A stretch of DNA of 26,585 nt from Larix sibirica (lineage: Eukaryota > Streptophyta > Pinopsida > Pinales > Pinaceae). The stretch is taken from positions 18,267-44,851 of the forward strand of contig NWUY0300014420.1 of assembly GCA_004151065.3 (NCBI GenBank). Reading direction: 5' to 3'. Shown here in pieces: positions 11,151 through 21,206 of the stretch. The position numbers and the translations under genes were made by a program. Positions within the stretch are counted from its first letter, which is position 1. Each line of letters begins with the position of its first letter. The notes under the pieces were generated by a model. It ran no database searches and had not been told where the DNA came from. It saw nothing but the letters and a program-made list of their open reading frames with translations.

Positions 11151-14060
11151 ATGAGACCCAAGAAAGTCAGACCATCAACTAAACCAAAGGCGACAGAAGA
11201 AAGATGAAAGCACAACAAGAGGAATTGAAATTAACATCCTTACAAGCCCAAATCAATCAAATCAAGAAAGCAAAGGCATGGGAATATAAGAAATCAAAGG
11301 ATATAATTTATAGAATAGAGAGTAATAGAAAGTAAATGGATTGAGGAAGCCATCAGATTGGCCGGTGAAAAAATCTGGCATTATCTAAACGTGTCACAAT
11401 TAGATAGCCATGGAAACCTCAAAGAGCTAGTTGCAAAGTTCGTCATCAATAGATGCCATGATGGGAAGATATGGCTAGATGAGCCAGACAAAATAAAAGA
11501 CTCTCTAATTAATCACATTATTGGTCTACCAAACAAAGGAGAATTGGCCCCCATGGCATCTAAAGCCTTAGAACTAGTCGAGGAATTTACAGGAGCTCTG
11601 ATGGGAAATATTTACAAGGGCTAATCATTAGCAAGGTCACATATCCACTCATCAAATGGACATGGATAATAATTTCACTTTGTCTCACTGGTTTTGGTCA
11701 GTCATCCGACATAAAATTAGAAATGCTAGAAGCAGTCAAAGTAGTCATGCATGAAGCAAAGATATTCAACTAGGATGACCACCTAACGACTATAGTAGAA
11801 GCAAAATGTGAAAAATGCCAAGAAACTGAATAAGTTATCAGGTTTCCATCATTGCTCATATGGATAGCAATGGGGAGGATCGATCTGGTCAGTGAGGTAG
11901 TATTAACCAATACGACATTTCCGATAATGAGCAATTTCAGAAGCTTTCATTTGGGTCGTCGAGACCCAGAATGCTGCTAGAGAATTGGTTTTAAAAACAA
12001 AATGTGATAGATGGAGAGTACCATAACTGGTCTATCGCAATTTACCATTGTTTGCTCACATCCATCTCGACCTCTACTACTCCAAGGTGTGGTACATGTA
12101 GGGAGTAGGTGGAGATCCATAAGAGCTGGACTATTACCTAGATGTCCAGGAACTATTTTTGGATTTAACTAGACAACCCAACACTATTATTCCTGTGCCA
12201 ACACAACCCAACCCATCATCATTGAAGCTATCGAGAATAAATTTACAACAAAGCTACAAATTCAGAAGACCTTTTCACATCAAAGGGTAGTGTGGATTGA
12301 AGAAACAAAGATAACTTCTCCTACTTTACCACTCATACATCAAAAATCATTGGACAACGTGGAAGACCCATACAAAACAAGCTGTCTAAGTATGATACAA
12401 ATCTCCACCTTCCTTCTCAACCGAACTTGAAGAAGAAATCCCCCAGCCTACAATATCAGTCTCACTAACCTTTACTATGACTCTTGATATTTCCAAACTT
12501 CTTGATACACTATCAATTGTATTTCCCCAATTGCAACAGTTTACCACAATCCAACCTACCCCTAAAGGAACAAATTCACCTAGCTAATTGGCTATATTAC
12601 CACCTCTGCCACCTTAGGATTCCAAGTCACCTCAATCTAAGAAAACACTTCGACTTCCATCAATCCATTTAGTAATCAAGCCAAAGTTTCATTGCCTACA
12701 ATAACCTTACCATCCATTACATTGCTTTTGTCGATGACCATTACATTGAACATTCTAACCACAATCATGACCATAACTATAGTACCTTTACCGAGTATAC
12801 CTCCTCCCGAAGCAACTAAGTCTTCATATGTGCATACAATAGTCAAGACAATCATCCCTTCGATTGGCCAATTACCCACCCCGATGTCTTCACTACATAT
12901 TTCCTAAACCTCCACCACATCAGTGATGAAAACCTTGATCGTCGCGATGACCCCCATCTTGACCGCTAGTCAGAACACCATCCCAACTCTCACCTCTACT
13001 CCCCGACTAGTACCATACCAGTTCCATCGAATTTGCCAGTTTTTTACTACAACATCGACCATGACAACAACTAACCCCACTCCATCCACATCAACTATTC
13101 AACAAACAACTCTGACTAGCAGAGCAGGCCAAACATAAAGTGCAAAAAAAATAGAAAAGGGAAAGCAAAAGAAAAACAAATGAGAATAAAAAATCACACT
13201 ACTACTCCAACAAATAACTAGGAATGCAATGACCACTGGAGTATTTGCACCCACAAAGGATTCAAATGAAGAGTTAGATGAGTTCCTCAATGTAATCAAT
13301 AAAAAAAGGAATAAAAGATGGAGTGATGCTAACAAAAGGCCAAACGTCTCAAAGAATGAGCAAGAAGACATGTGGAAAGCATGTACAACAAAAGTTGAAC
13401 AAGTAATTGGTCCTCTAGTAGGACCGCAACTAAAGCGACACCTAAACAAATTTTAGAGTCTTGTCAAGTTGATACTAACTTGCTTCCAACAAATCCTTGA
13501 CCAATAAAGCTAGCAACAGGATGACCAACCAATTCAAAGATTTTGAAGAGCGAGATAAGAAACTTCAATAATGTAAGGTCCTTGCAACTAGGTTGACTAT
13601 GGTTTTAAACAATTGGTACACACATTATGGTAAAATTTGCATTGAACTACAGAACACATAGACCACTTTCTGGGACCTATATGCAAGAAATACCACAATA
13701 GAACTAGAGGCCAAAATAGTCTTGGATGAACAAATCATAATGGAACAACAATGCACTTTATATTTGCAAAAGAAGGAACATCTGTGGCTACATGAAGCCA
13801 AGATTGCGCGGGATGAAGTTAGTTGATTGACTAATCTCATATACGGGATTATGCACGCCGCAAAATTCCATCACTTGAATCTTGGACCTAACCTCCATTG
13901 AATAATGAACAACCTGTAGCAAAAAAAATCTTGCAACTGTCAGAATTAACGTCACTCAGCTCGAACATCCAAGCACTTTTAGTTGACTGGGAGAATTTTC
14001 AACAGTTCCTTGTCATATTTGCCTCTTCCATAGTCGAAGCCTGTGTTGAAGCCACTCCTC
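11151..14060 (+). pseudogene. post-integrase coding region of unknown function
   Basis: This degraded sense-strand reading frame fills the space between pol and the 3' LTR. ATG 11151 opens a basic N-terminus (MRPKKVRPSTKPKATEER). A frameshift leads into a Gln/Lys/Glu coiled coil (11204-11332). From 11331 the frame SKWIEEAIRLAGEKIWHYL runs open to 11624. After a +1 shift it continues to about 11980 with stops that fall where Trp or Gln would fit (11771, near 11832). A Thr/Pro/Ser-rich linker follows (12690-13138), then a Lys-rich charged segment (13229-13456), then another helical charged segment (about 13620-13830). I see no signal peptide or clear transmembrane segment, so env-like identity is not supported. 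Tat- and Athila-like elements are known to carry extra ORFs at this place. Function unknown. Confidence 0.6.
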
Positions 14061-14100
14061 TTGGCTCAATGTCCACATCTCATCAACCACAAAGTATTTT

Positions 14101-14433
14101 TGTTGTTGTTGTAATTTTGAACTTTTGTAATCCCTCTCAACCAACCACCCAATGTTCGCTCATAGTCGAATCGGTTAAGCCAATTGTTAGAGAGTTAACA
14201 ATTGTAATTGCGTAACTGATATATATATATATATAGGTTGTTGAGCCATGAAGATAACATAGAGAGATGATTATCCTTAATTGTCAAGTATGGCCTTCTG
14301 ACAAAATATAATACTTGTTGTTGGTGTGACCACTATATCTTCCTTATCTCCTATGTGCATGTATGTTCTCATGTATGTTTATATGCTTATAATGCACTAG
14401 TGGTAATAACATGTAATCCCTTAGATTACAACA
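14101..14433 (+). repeat. 3' LTR (about 333 bp)
   Basis: This is the partner of the LTR at 2921-3265. The right end (ATTACAACA, then ATTAT) is exact. The left end is placed at the TG of a TGTTGTTGTTG run, because the first ~40 bases hardly align. I see no convincing polypurine tract just before 14101, so the left limit may be off by some tens of bases. Confidence 0.85.
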
Positions 14434-14438
14434 ATTAT
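14434..14438. repeat. target-site duplication, right copy (ATTAT)
   Basis: ATTAT follows the terminal CA of the 3' LTR and matches 2916-2920 exactly. Confidence 0.88.
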
Positions 14439-14614
14439 TGATATTTGTACTTTTGGTCATGTGCGCTTGCAAGGTACAATTTTTTTATATGGTTATGTAA
14501 AATTGTCCTCTGGATGACTAGCTTTCTATGCTATAAAAAAATTACGTGCATTTTTTAAATGCCAAGTGAGTTTTGATGCATTGCGAGGTTTAAAACTTGA
14601 CCAATATTCAACAC

Positions 14615-15335
14615 CATTACCTAAACTTAGGTTTACATATCATCTCTTGGATGTAGCCACGCCCTTGTAATTCAAGAAACTTTGTTGTGATATTAAACTA
14701 GCTTGAATTGTTGTGGAATTGTAATGTTCTTATAAATTGAAGCATGAATATCAATGTGTTAGGTTATGCTCTACAAAACATTATAATGTTTTCTATAATG
14801 ATGGCCAATGTTTAAAACTTGACAAACACACTCCCTATGATATTGTAGAGTTATCAAGTTTTGTCACACCATAGTAAGATTGAGGGTGCCTAATAAACAT
14901 GGAATTGCATCGAGACCTCAACTTTGTAGATCAAATTCAATTTTTTGTGTAGTATTCCACACCATGAACCAAGTTTATGTTGTATTATGATTCCCTAAAT
15001 CTAACCATGATCTCATTATTTAGTTGTCATCTAGGAAACTTTGTTATGATTACTAGTTGGCTTGACTATTCTTGGAACCGTAATGTGCTTATTGATTCAA
15101 TTATGCATATATGTGTGTGCCAAATTACTCTATGGAGACAAGTTAATATGCTTTCCATAATGATGGCCTAGATTTTAAATCCGCTAGGTGCACTCCCTAT
15201 GCTAATGTGGTTGATTAAGTCTTCCTAATATATGGTAAGACATATATGCCTAATAAGCATAGAGTCACATTGAGCACTAATATTTTCCAACTCAGATTCG
15301 AAAAATAATTTAGTCTTCCACACCATGGTCTAATT
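14615..15335. repeat. diverged tandem duplication, unit about 360 bp
   Basis: Two ordered sets of matching landmarks are offset by about 358-363 bp: GAAACTTTGTT (14676, 15034), ATAATGATGGCC (about 14796, 15159), CTCCCTATG (about 14831, 15192), GCCTAATAA (about 14888, 15249) and CACACCATG (about 14959, 15320). A weaker third partial copy appears to precede 14615, near 14570-14640. No coding content was recognised. It is probably an old repeat unit or a tandem satellite remnant. Confidence 0.65.
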
Positions 15336-15633
15336 TTACATTTTCTTTTTTGTAATGCTGCAAAATTCTATTAAACTAGGAGAAATAAAGATACAATAGT
15401 AGTTACAGTCTGAGGTGGTCTTATCATAAGTAGCCAACCTTGAAGATCAATAGAGTCATGGAGGTTCTAATCAAAATTATACTAAAAAACCCTGCCCAGT
15501 ATAGGGAGACTAGGGTAAACAAGTAGTAGAGTCATAGCCATGAAAGCTTTGAAAAAACTAGCAGTCTCGTGCATAGTGAAACATACTAAAAAACAAAAAA
15601 AGCTGTTGAAAAACACAGGGAGGAACCTCCTTA
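15336..15633. other. AT-rich stretch, possible 3' flank of the minus-strand block
   Basis: On the minus strand this follows the stop at about 15634. It contains T-rich runs and ends near 15345 in a run of A (minus sense), which could be a retroposon 3' end. I found no target-site duplication, so its nature is open. Confidence 0.3.
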
Positions 15634-16785
15634 ACAGGGTGTTGAAGGTGCCTCTGCATCGGATGGATTTTTTTCCAAGATGGGGTAGCTATAGCATCCA
15701 TCGTCCTCCAAGTCTTTCACTGGTGGCAGAATGTCTTTCGCAGGGAGCTTTACAGGCAGGGGCGCAGTATTCCGGCTGACGGGAGCACTGCCATCCTACT
15801 CGTTACGAGTTCCTTTGGTGAGAACCGGGCCCAAGGTGGAGGGGATGGGGAAGGAGAGATGCACTTGCTCCTTTCCTTTCTGAGAGTCCAACACCCTCCC
15901 GTGTGGAGGGACCAAAACCTTGCCTTTCCGAGTTACCAGATCCTTGCCATGAGGAGTGACCAGGTTGCCGAGTGACACATTGGTTTTACCAACCGAGGGG
16001 GTGGCTCCATGAGCACTGCTTCCAGTACGAAAGTCGCGACAGAGGTGGCAGGTGGGGGCGTAAGAGTCCCAACTGAGGGTATGCTCCAAACTGTTGAGTG
16101 TGGCGGCCATGTTTGGCAGGGTATCTCTCAGGGTCTGAGTAGCGTGTCTTGCAGTGATCCAATTGGAAAGCATATCATCCATGATATTTTTCACCAGCCA
16201 GTAAGGATCCTAGGGCTGTTCCTGACTCCCCGTGGAGAGGTTGTTTGCAATTAGCCTTGCTTCCCAATTGTCGACGAGTAAACAGACTGGAATTGAGACC
16301 TCTGCACTGTAACCTTTCTTGGTTTGCCCTGTTTCGTGGGCTTCATTCTTCTTTTTTGCTTTGGTGCCTTTCGGTCGACCTATGTAGTCAGTCCAGAGGA
16401 TAACGTAGCTGCTGGCGAACGGGAGCTCGTGGAGCACAGGAGCAGGGAGAGCTCGATACATAATGACGGGAATGCGAACGAACATGGCTAAGAGCCGAGA
16501 CAAAATGTTGTTGAAGAGACGGGAATGCCAGTCAGCTGGCGAACTAAACTCCGCACGCCTGAGAGCCATGGGGATGGTGCACGATATGCCAATCTAGGCT
16601 GGTTGAGGAGACGTCACTGGCAGGAGATTTTAATGAGTCCAGCGACTTGACGTTGCTTCCATAGTGGGCCTGACATCAGCATTGCCACTTGGCTGACGCT
16701 CGTGCCCAAGTGTTACGTTAGGCCGAGTCCTTGTGGCATTGCCATTATCGCCACCCGCATCCGGGGGCCTGATCAATTGTTTGTT
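15634..16785 (-). pseudogene. unidentified long frame, GC-richer, four in-frame stops
   Basis: On the minus strand a single frame can be followed from about 16785 to TAA near 15634, about 380 codons. It is broken only by one TAA (near 16640) and three TAG codons (near 16596, at 16212-16210 and at 15798-15796). The upstream part is Asn/Gly/Thr-rich. ATG 16569 opens a hydrophobic and basic stretch (MALRRAEFSSPADWHSRLF), then a Lys-rich block, then a helical segment ending in CHLCRDF (about 16050). A Gly/Lys/Val-rich region and a Pro-rich acidic end (PPVKDLEDDGCYSYPILE) follow. It lies directly after LINE ORF1 sequence, where ORF2 would be expected, but shows no endonuclease or RT motif. Base composition is visibly richer in G+C than the flanks. 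I do not recognise the family. The apparent ORFs on the plus strand here are shadows. Confidence 0.5.
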
Positions 16786-18430
16786 GTTTCCCTCGCAAAA
16801 TTTCTTTGGAGGCTTTGATCTTATCCTTGGGCAAGTGACACTTACGACCAGGAAGACTCAGTGCCTCCGACGTCAAGGCTAAATCCCCTTACACAACTTC
16901 TATGTCTTCCAACCTCCTATACTTTAAAGAACGAAGATCATAACGAGGCGAAGGAGGGTCTAAACCATGATCAGAGCAAGAAGGGTCAGTTGGTCAATCC
17001 GGGGTATAAATATTTTGTGCCTCTCTCAACATAGACAAACCTTTATCATTCTCACCCACTCTCGTCATCACCCTTGTGGAACCACCAACATTTAAGACAA
17101 GGGAGACAAATCCTTTGAATACATATCAAAACTGCAATCCTTAGAAGAAGTTCTGATATGGTTATTCATATCTTTAACACTCGAACTCGAGCACTCCTCT
17201 AAACCGACTTGACAACCTTTGTCCATGCCACCGTCGCGTTTGTCGATCCACTTCCCTTCTGTTTGGAACCGCTCGAAATCAGGACTAGAGACTTCACCTT
17301 CAACTTCTAGACCACATAACTATTTGGCTTGCGTGGTCACCATCTTGGATTAGTCAGAGGCATCGAACAATCTTTCATTAGATGGCCGACCTCTTGACGA
17401 ATTGCACACCTGAATGGGATCTTCCAATCGTCTAGACTCTGGACAAAAGTATGATTATTCCAACTTATTTCCACCTCCGGCAAGAAACCACGACTCAGAT
17501 CTAGTTCCACCAAGGCTTTGTGACCCTTATGCTCTTGTGCAAAACTACACTCATCAATGAAAACGAACTTACAAATGGAATCGACAATGGATACAAATAC
17601 CATCTTTGACCAAAGTTCGAGAGGAAACCCCGAGAGCAATACCCAAACATGTTGAGCTACAAATGGTTCAGTGCAAGGATCGAACTTGGGCATCCACTTC
17701 TTTAAAACTAGGCTTGATGGTCCCCAAAGCCACGCCTTTGATAAAATCTCCTCAACATCTTTTCCAGAATTACATTCGAAGCATAACCAACCTTTCACCA
17801 AAATGTGAAATCTTAGACAATAACCCAAAATTTTTGCCACCTGACCTCCTTCAATTTTATTGGACTATCTCGTGAAACCACTTTACCTGTGAATTTTCCA
17901 ACAAGAGCCTTTGCAGAAAGACTCTCCATCGCCTCCAAACCCACATCCTCCCAAGCACCATACTAACACAATCAGAACATGCCCTAACACACTTCAAAGA
18001 TCTATGGGTTTTTGCTCTGGAATCGATCTGAACCCTATGTTCTAGACTTGGGTCCAACTTCAAGGCGTAGGGTGGCTATACTGGTTCATTCAAAGAAGAA
18101 ACGCGTTGTAACTTGAAACGACTCGGTTTATATCACCAAAGATATTCTTCCCATACAACTCCCACCAAGTGTCAAACCCACTTGCGTCTCCCACCTAACC
18201 TCTGCAGAAAAATCTTTAGCACACCATAGGATTTCACGAATTTCTTCATCAGTACGGAAGATCGTTGGGAACCCAACTATCCCCATCTCTGTAATCAATC
18301 ATCTTTGCCTCCATTGAGACCTCCGGTGTTGAGAACATTTGACGATCCACTTCCATCAACGGAAAAAGGACCCTGCAGAAACCCTAAACCTCATGGTTCC
18401 CATCACATTTTTCATCCCGGTACCTAACCT
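16786..18430 (-). pseudogene. LINE ORF1 (DUF4283, CCHC knuckle), broken
   Basis: Read from high to low coordinates, the lead-in LSAKALVGKFTGKVVSRD (about 17870-17925) is followed by an open frame, 17840-17337. That frame contains HVWVLLSGFPLELWSK (about 17605-17650), a DUF4283 signature. It ends in CAIRQEVGHLMKDC, a CCHC knuckle whose second Cys is Arg. A Ser/Asp-rich stretch and the basic segment SPRYDLRSLKYRRLEDIEVV (about 16895-16957) follow, then KIKASKEILRGKQQTID (about 16790). This layout is that of plant L1-type ORF1 proteins, which bind the LINE RNA. Sequence up to about 18430 also reads sensibly and may be the ORF1 N-terminus. Stops and shifts near 17860 and 17310 show it is dead. 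It differs clearly from the ORF1 at 1-741. Confidence 0.72.
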
Positions 18431-18502
18431 TATTTGCAGAATGAATACTTTTAAATAACCCAAGATAGCTTTTGTTCCATAAAATCAACCATCCTAAGAT
18501 AG

Positions 18503-18582
18503 TTTTTGTTCCATACAGCATGGACAGTATAAAATCTTTCACTTTTTGTTCCATACAATATGAACAGTATAAAATATTTCAA
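18503..18582. repeat. 40-bp tandem duplication (2 copies)
   Basis: Units at 18503-18542 and 18543-18582 share TTTTTGTTCCATACA and ACAGTATAAAAT. A third, partial copy (CTTTTGTTCCATA) lies near 18470. Two or three base changes separate the two full copies. Confidence 0.8.
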
Positions 18583-18896
18583 TGTGGATAGCTTTCTACA
18601 ACGAAATCATAGAATTAGTAGGGTTTGTTGATTGTTTTGTTGTCTGGCAAAAACCATAAAGGAGACTAAAATATCAAGACTTGACTGTCAAGTTTGGCTG
18701 TAAATGTTCTATCATATACATAATACATGGTTAATATCCATGTAAATTCAAGAGACCAGATATAGGAGTTAAGTGTTCTTTTAAATTTGTTCCTTTCCCA
18801 TTATTATTGACATTAAACAAGTTGTGAATGTTTAAGAAAATATTTTTATCAAAATGTTGTGAGTTTTGCAGTATGATTTTCTACTGTTTGTTTAAA

Positions 18897-19015
18897 GGGG
18901 CATTGACATAGCGGTAAGTGGGAAAATAAGAGGAATTCCAAAGATCTTTATGTGCCTAACAGGCCTGGCAGTGGTGTTCTTTGAAGTTCGAACTCTGAAC
19001 AATTGCGTCAGTTAT
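18897..19015 (+). mobile_element. possible tRNA-derived SINE head
   Basis: CATAGCGGTAAGTGGG resembles a Pol III A box, and GAAGTTCGAACTCTGAAC (about 18985-19002) resembles a B box (GGTTCGAATCC). The spacing of about 75-80 bases is longer than in tRNAs, and no tail or target-site duplication was found. The call is weak. It lies in the putative intron before the exon at 19099. Confidence 0.3.
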
Positions 19016-19098
19016 CTACTTGTTTATTCCTTGTGAAAGTGAAGCTAAATGATTTTATGATATGAATAGATGTTTTTGAGCTGTTTGCTCTTTTGCAG

Positions 19099-19413
19099 GG
19101 TCAAATGATGCAAATGACAATGATGGTCACTCCAAAATTCCATAAGGAGTTAGAATACCTGAACAAGGATGACAAATTGCTTCGTTGGCTGTTAGTAAAA
19201 TACAAGGGTACCTCTTATGGCCTGGAATTTGTGAATGAATCAGAGTCCAGGGGGAGCTTCTATAATAAGTATACAAACAGTGATCTGTTTGAAGATGATG
19301 AAGAGGATGACGATGACGATGAGGAATATGCGGTTGAGGAGTTTGCTGATGGTGACACTAAGCAAGAAGAGAAGAACGTGTCTGAGGAAAATAATCAAAA
19401 AGTTTCAGTCTGA
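19099..19413 (+). CDS. putative terminal exon of an unidentified gene, acidic C-terminus
   Basis: A textbook 3' splice site (pyrimidine-rich TGTTTGCTCTTTTGCAG) ends at 19098. From there an open frame of 104 codons runs to TGA 19411-19413. The protein segment starts GQMMQMTMMVTPKFHKELEY, continues DDKLLRWLLVKYKGTSYGLEF, and ends in a long Asp/Glu run (about 19290-19370) and a Lys/Asn/Glu tail. Codon use looks ordinary, with no internal stop, unlike the retroelement frames around it. Exons upstream were not found between 18430 and 19098, so the preceding intron is long or this is a gene fragment. Phase 0 at the acceptor is assumed. An acidic tail is compatible with a nuclear or chloroplast nucleic-acid-associated protein, but I do not recognise the family. 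Confidence 0.5.
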   Translation, partial: GQMMQMTMMVTPKFHKELEYLNKDDKLLRWLLVKYKGTSYGLEFVNESESRGSFYNKYTNSDLFEDDEEDDDDDEEYAVEEFADGDTKQEEKNVSEENNQKVSV

Positions 19414-20256
19414 TGACTGGTCATTTACTGTTTTTGGTTAAAATCCTTAGTAATTTGGGGTCACTTTATCAGCTGAATAACAACACTAGGCCACATGAAT
19501 TTTGTAGGATCAGTTTTATTCTTTCCCACCATTTCATTTTACTTTGACAACAGCAGTGAAACAAAATCTCAGTCGAAAGTTCTGAATTGCGCACTATTCT
19601 TCTGTTAAGTGTGGTTATTTTATATTTTGTCCTTGATGGAGATGTATTTTGAGTTACATATCTTATCCACATTATTTGTTCCAAGATTTAAATATATGAT
19701 TTCAAAAGTTTTCAATTTATTTTATCTACTCTCTTGTCTGGTCCATGGGACCATGGCTAGTTAGGTAATTGTGGAAACTTTGATCATATTGCTTATGGCA
19801 GTTCCTTCCAAAGGGTTTGGTTGAAGGTCACACAAGTCGTGGGTGCCGATCAGAATCGGCGGCAGCTGTGCTGACATTAGGAATTGGGGGATGGGCACCC
19901 TATTTTTTTATAGACAGAAATATATATTTATATGAAAAATACATAAATTTTTGGAAACAAGTAAGAGAAAGTAATCTTAAGACATCTCGGGAATAGTTTT
20001 TACTGAAAGTTTTGTAGCTTTTTAAAATGCATACTAGATTTAAGTTCCATATCTACATGTCATTTTATTAAGTGATATTTCTATTTTCTCAGTTTTATCT
20101 TTTGAAATGTGGTATCCCTTTCCACGGCGTGGACTTAAGAATACCGTAAAGGTTACCATAGAAGGTGAGGGTGTGACCATAAACTTTGAGGCCACTTTGT
20201 TTTATTAATAGAAATTATTTCGATACTGGTATAGAGGAAACACAGGCTGTCAACAT
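19414..20256. other. downstream flank of the exon, no gene seen
   Basis: The first ~300 bases may be the 3' UTR of the exon at 19099-19413. No canonical AATAAA was found close by. The remainder is AT-rich with no recognisable frame. Confidence 0.4.
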
Positions 20257-20292
20257 GTTCTATTGTGACAGTGACGTTCTATTGTGACAGTG
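20257..20292. repeat. short tandem repeat with palindromic end
   Basis: GTTCTATTGTGACAGTG occurs at 20257-20273 and again at 20276-20292. The second copy runs into TGTGACA-G-TGTCACA, a perfect 7-bp hairpin arm pair. Confidence 0.75.
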
Positions 20293-20599
20293 TCACAGTA
20301 CAAGGCTATAAGCAAATAACAACAAAAGAGAAGGAAGTAAAACTTACACGCAAAAGCTTCAAATAAAATTCAAACCTGACAAACTTGAGAAGGAAAAAAT
20401 TGTAGATACTCAAAATACAAGCAGTGAATTTATATCAACATTTTAGTGAGTTTTTAGGGTTTGTGGGCAACTAATGTGATCCCCCGCTTTCCCTTCAAAT
20501 CTATCCCGTGCTCAAAGAAACCCATGCTAGAATAGCAATCAAGCACTCTTTTCTAGTGTTTTTTGTTTGGACAGGAAATTGTTTTCAGTAGACAGAAAC

Positions 20600-21149
20600 T
20601 GTTTCTGTAGACAGAGGATCCCTTGATAAAAAAATTAAAATAGTTTCGATTTTGGAACCACCCAAAATTTGAAGATTTTGGTGTGGAACTGGGAGCGGGA
20701 GCACAACCTGCTATTGGAGATTTCAGTAGCAATGGATCTTTGGTCTAATTTTGAAAGTTTTTGGCTACGTATAGATTGAATTTATGCTGTTCCTTTATTT
20801 GCAAATTGACTGGATGCATTGCAGTACGTTTCTATGCCAAATTGTTATGCTACGCAGATGCTACACCTTGTTTTGCATTTTGTTCTGTTTCTGTAGACAG
20901 AGGATCCCTTGATAAAATATAGTTTCGATTTTAGAACCACCCAAAATTTGAAGATTTTGGTGTGGAACTGGGAGCGGGAGCACAACCTCCTATTGGTGAT
21001 TCCAGTAACGATGGATCTTTGGTCTAATTTTGAAAGTTTTTGGCTACCTATAGATTGAATTTATGATGGTCTATTTGCAAATTGACTGGATGCATTGCAG
21101 TACGTTTCTATGCCAAATTGTTATGCTACACCTTGTTTTGCATTTTGTT
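20600..21149. repeat. 285-bp tandem duplication
   Basis: Copy 1 is 20600-20884 and copy 2 is 20885-21149. Both open with CTGTTTCTGTAGACAGAGG and close with TTGTTTTGCATTTTGTT. Apart from small deletions in copy 2 (near the start, around 21070 and around 21127), they differ at only about a dozen bases, so the duplication is fairly recent relative to the gypsy element. Confidence 0.9.
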
Positions 21150-21206
21150 TCTTTGCTTATGACATCTTAGTGTATCCAACCTCTTTTATTACACGGTGGT
21201 TCTGAG

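Larger units (their letters stand above)
2921..14433 (+). mobile_element. complete, degenerate Ty3/gypsy LTR retrotransposon (11.5 kb)
   Basis: Two direct terminal repeats starting TG and ending CA, flanked by a perfect 5-bp ATTAT duplication, delimit this element. Internal order is gag, protease, reverse transcriptase, RNase H, integrase; integrase after RNase H defines Ty3/gypsy (Metaviridae) rather than Ty1/copia. No chromodomain follows the integrase. The primer-binding site resembles tRNA-Asp, and a long extra coding region lies between integrase and the 3' LTR. Together these point to the non-chromovirus (Athila/Tat-like) branch. All domains carry stops and frameshifts. The two LTRs differ by roughly 15% over the alignable part by eye, so the insertion is old and the element cannot move by itself. 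Confidence 0.92.

Noticed and set aside
12676-12907. Facing open frames on both strands
   Set aside because: The plus-strand one belongs to the Thr/Pro-rich linker of the post-integrase region; the minus-strand one is its shadow.
13898-14215. 105-codon plus-strand frame ending inside the 3' LTR
   Set aside because: It crosses the LTR boundary and has a hydrophobic, unstructured translation. At best its first half is the end of the post-integrase region.
15540-16254. Plus-strand frames 15540-15779 and 16009-16254
   Set aside because: Antisense to the longer minus-strand frame of better composition.
18872-18913. Possible small exon between TTTTGCAG and GCGGTAAGTG
   Set aside because: All three frames of the 42-base interval contain a stop, and the donor-like GTAAGT lies in the SINE-like A box.
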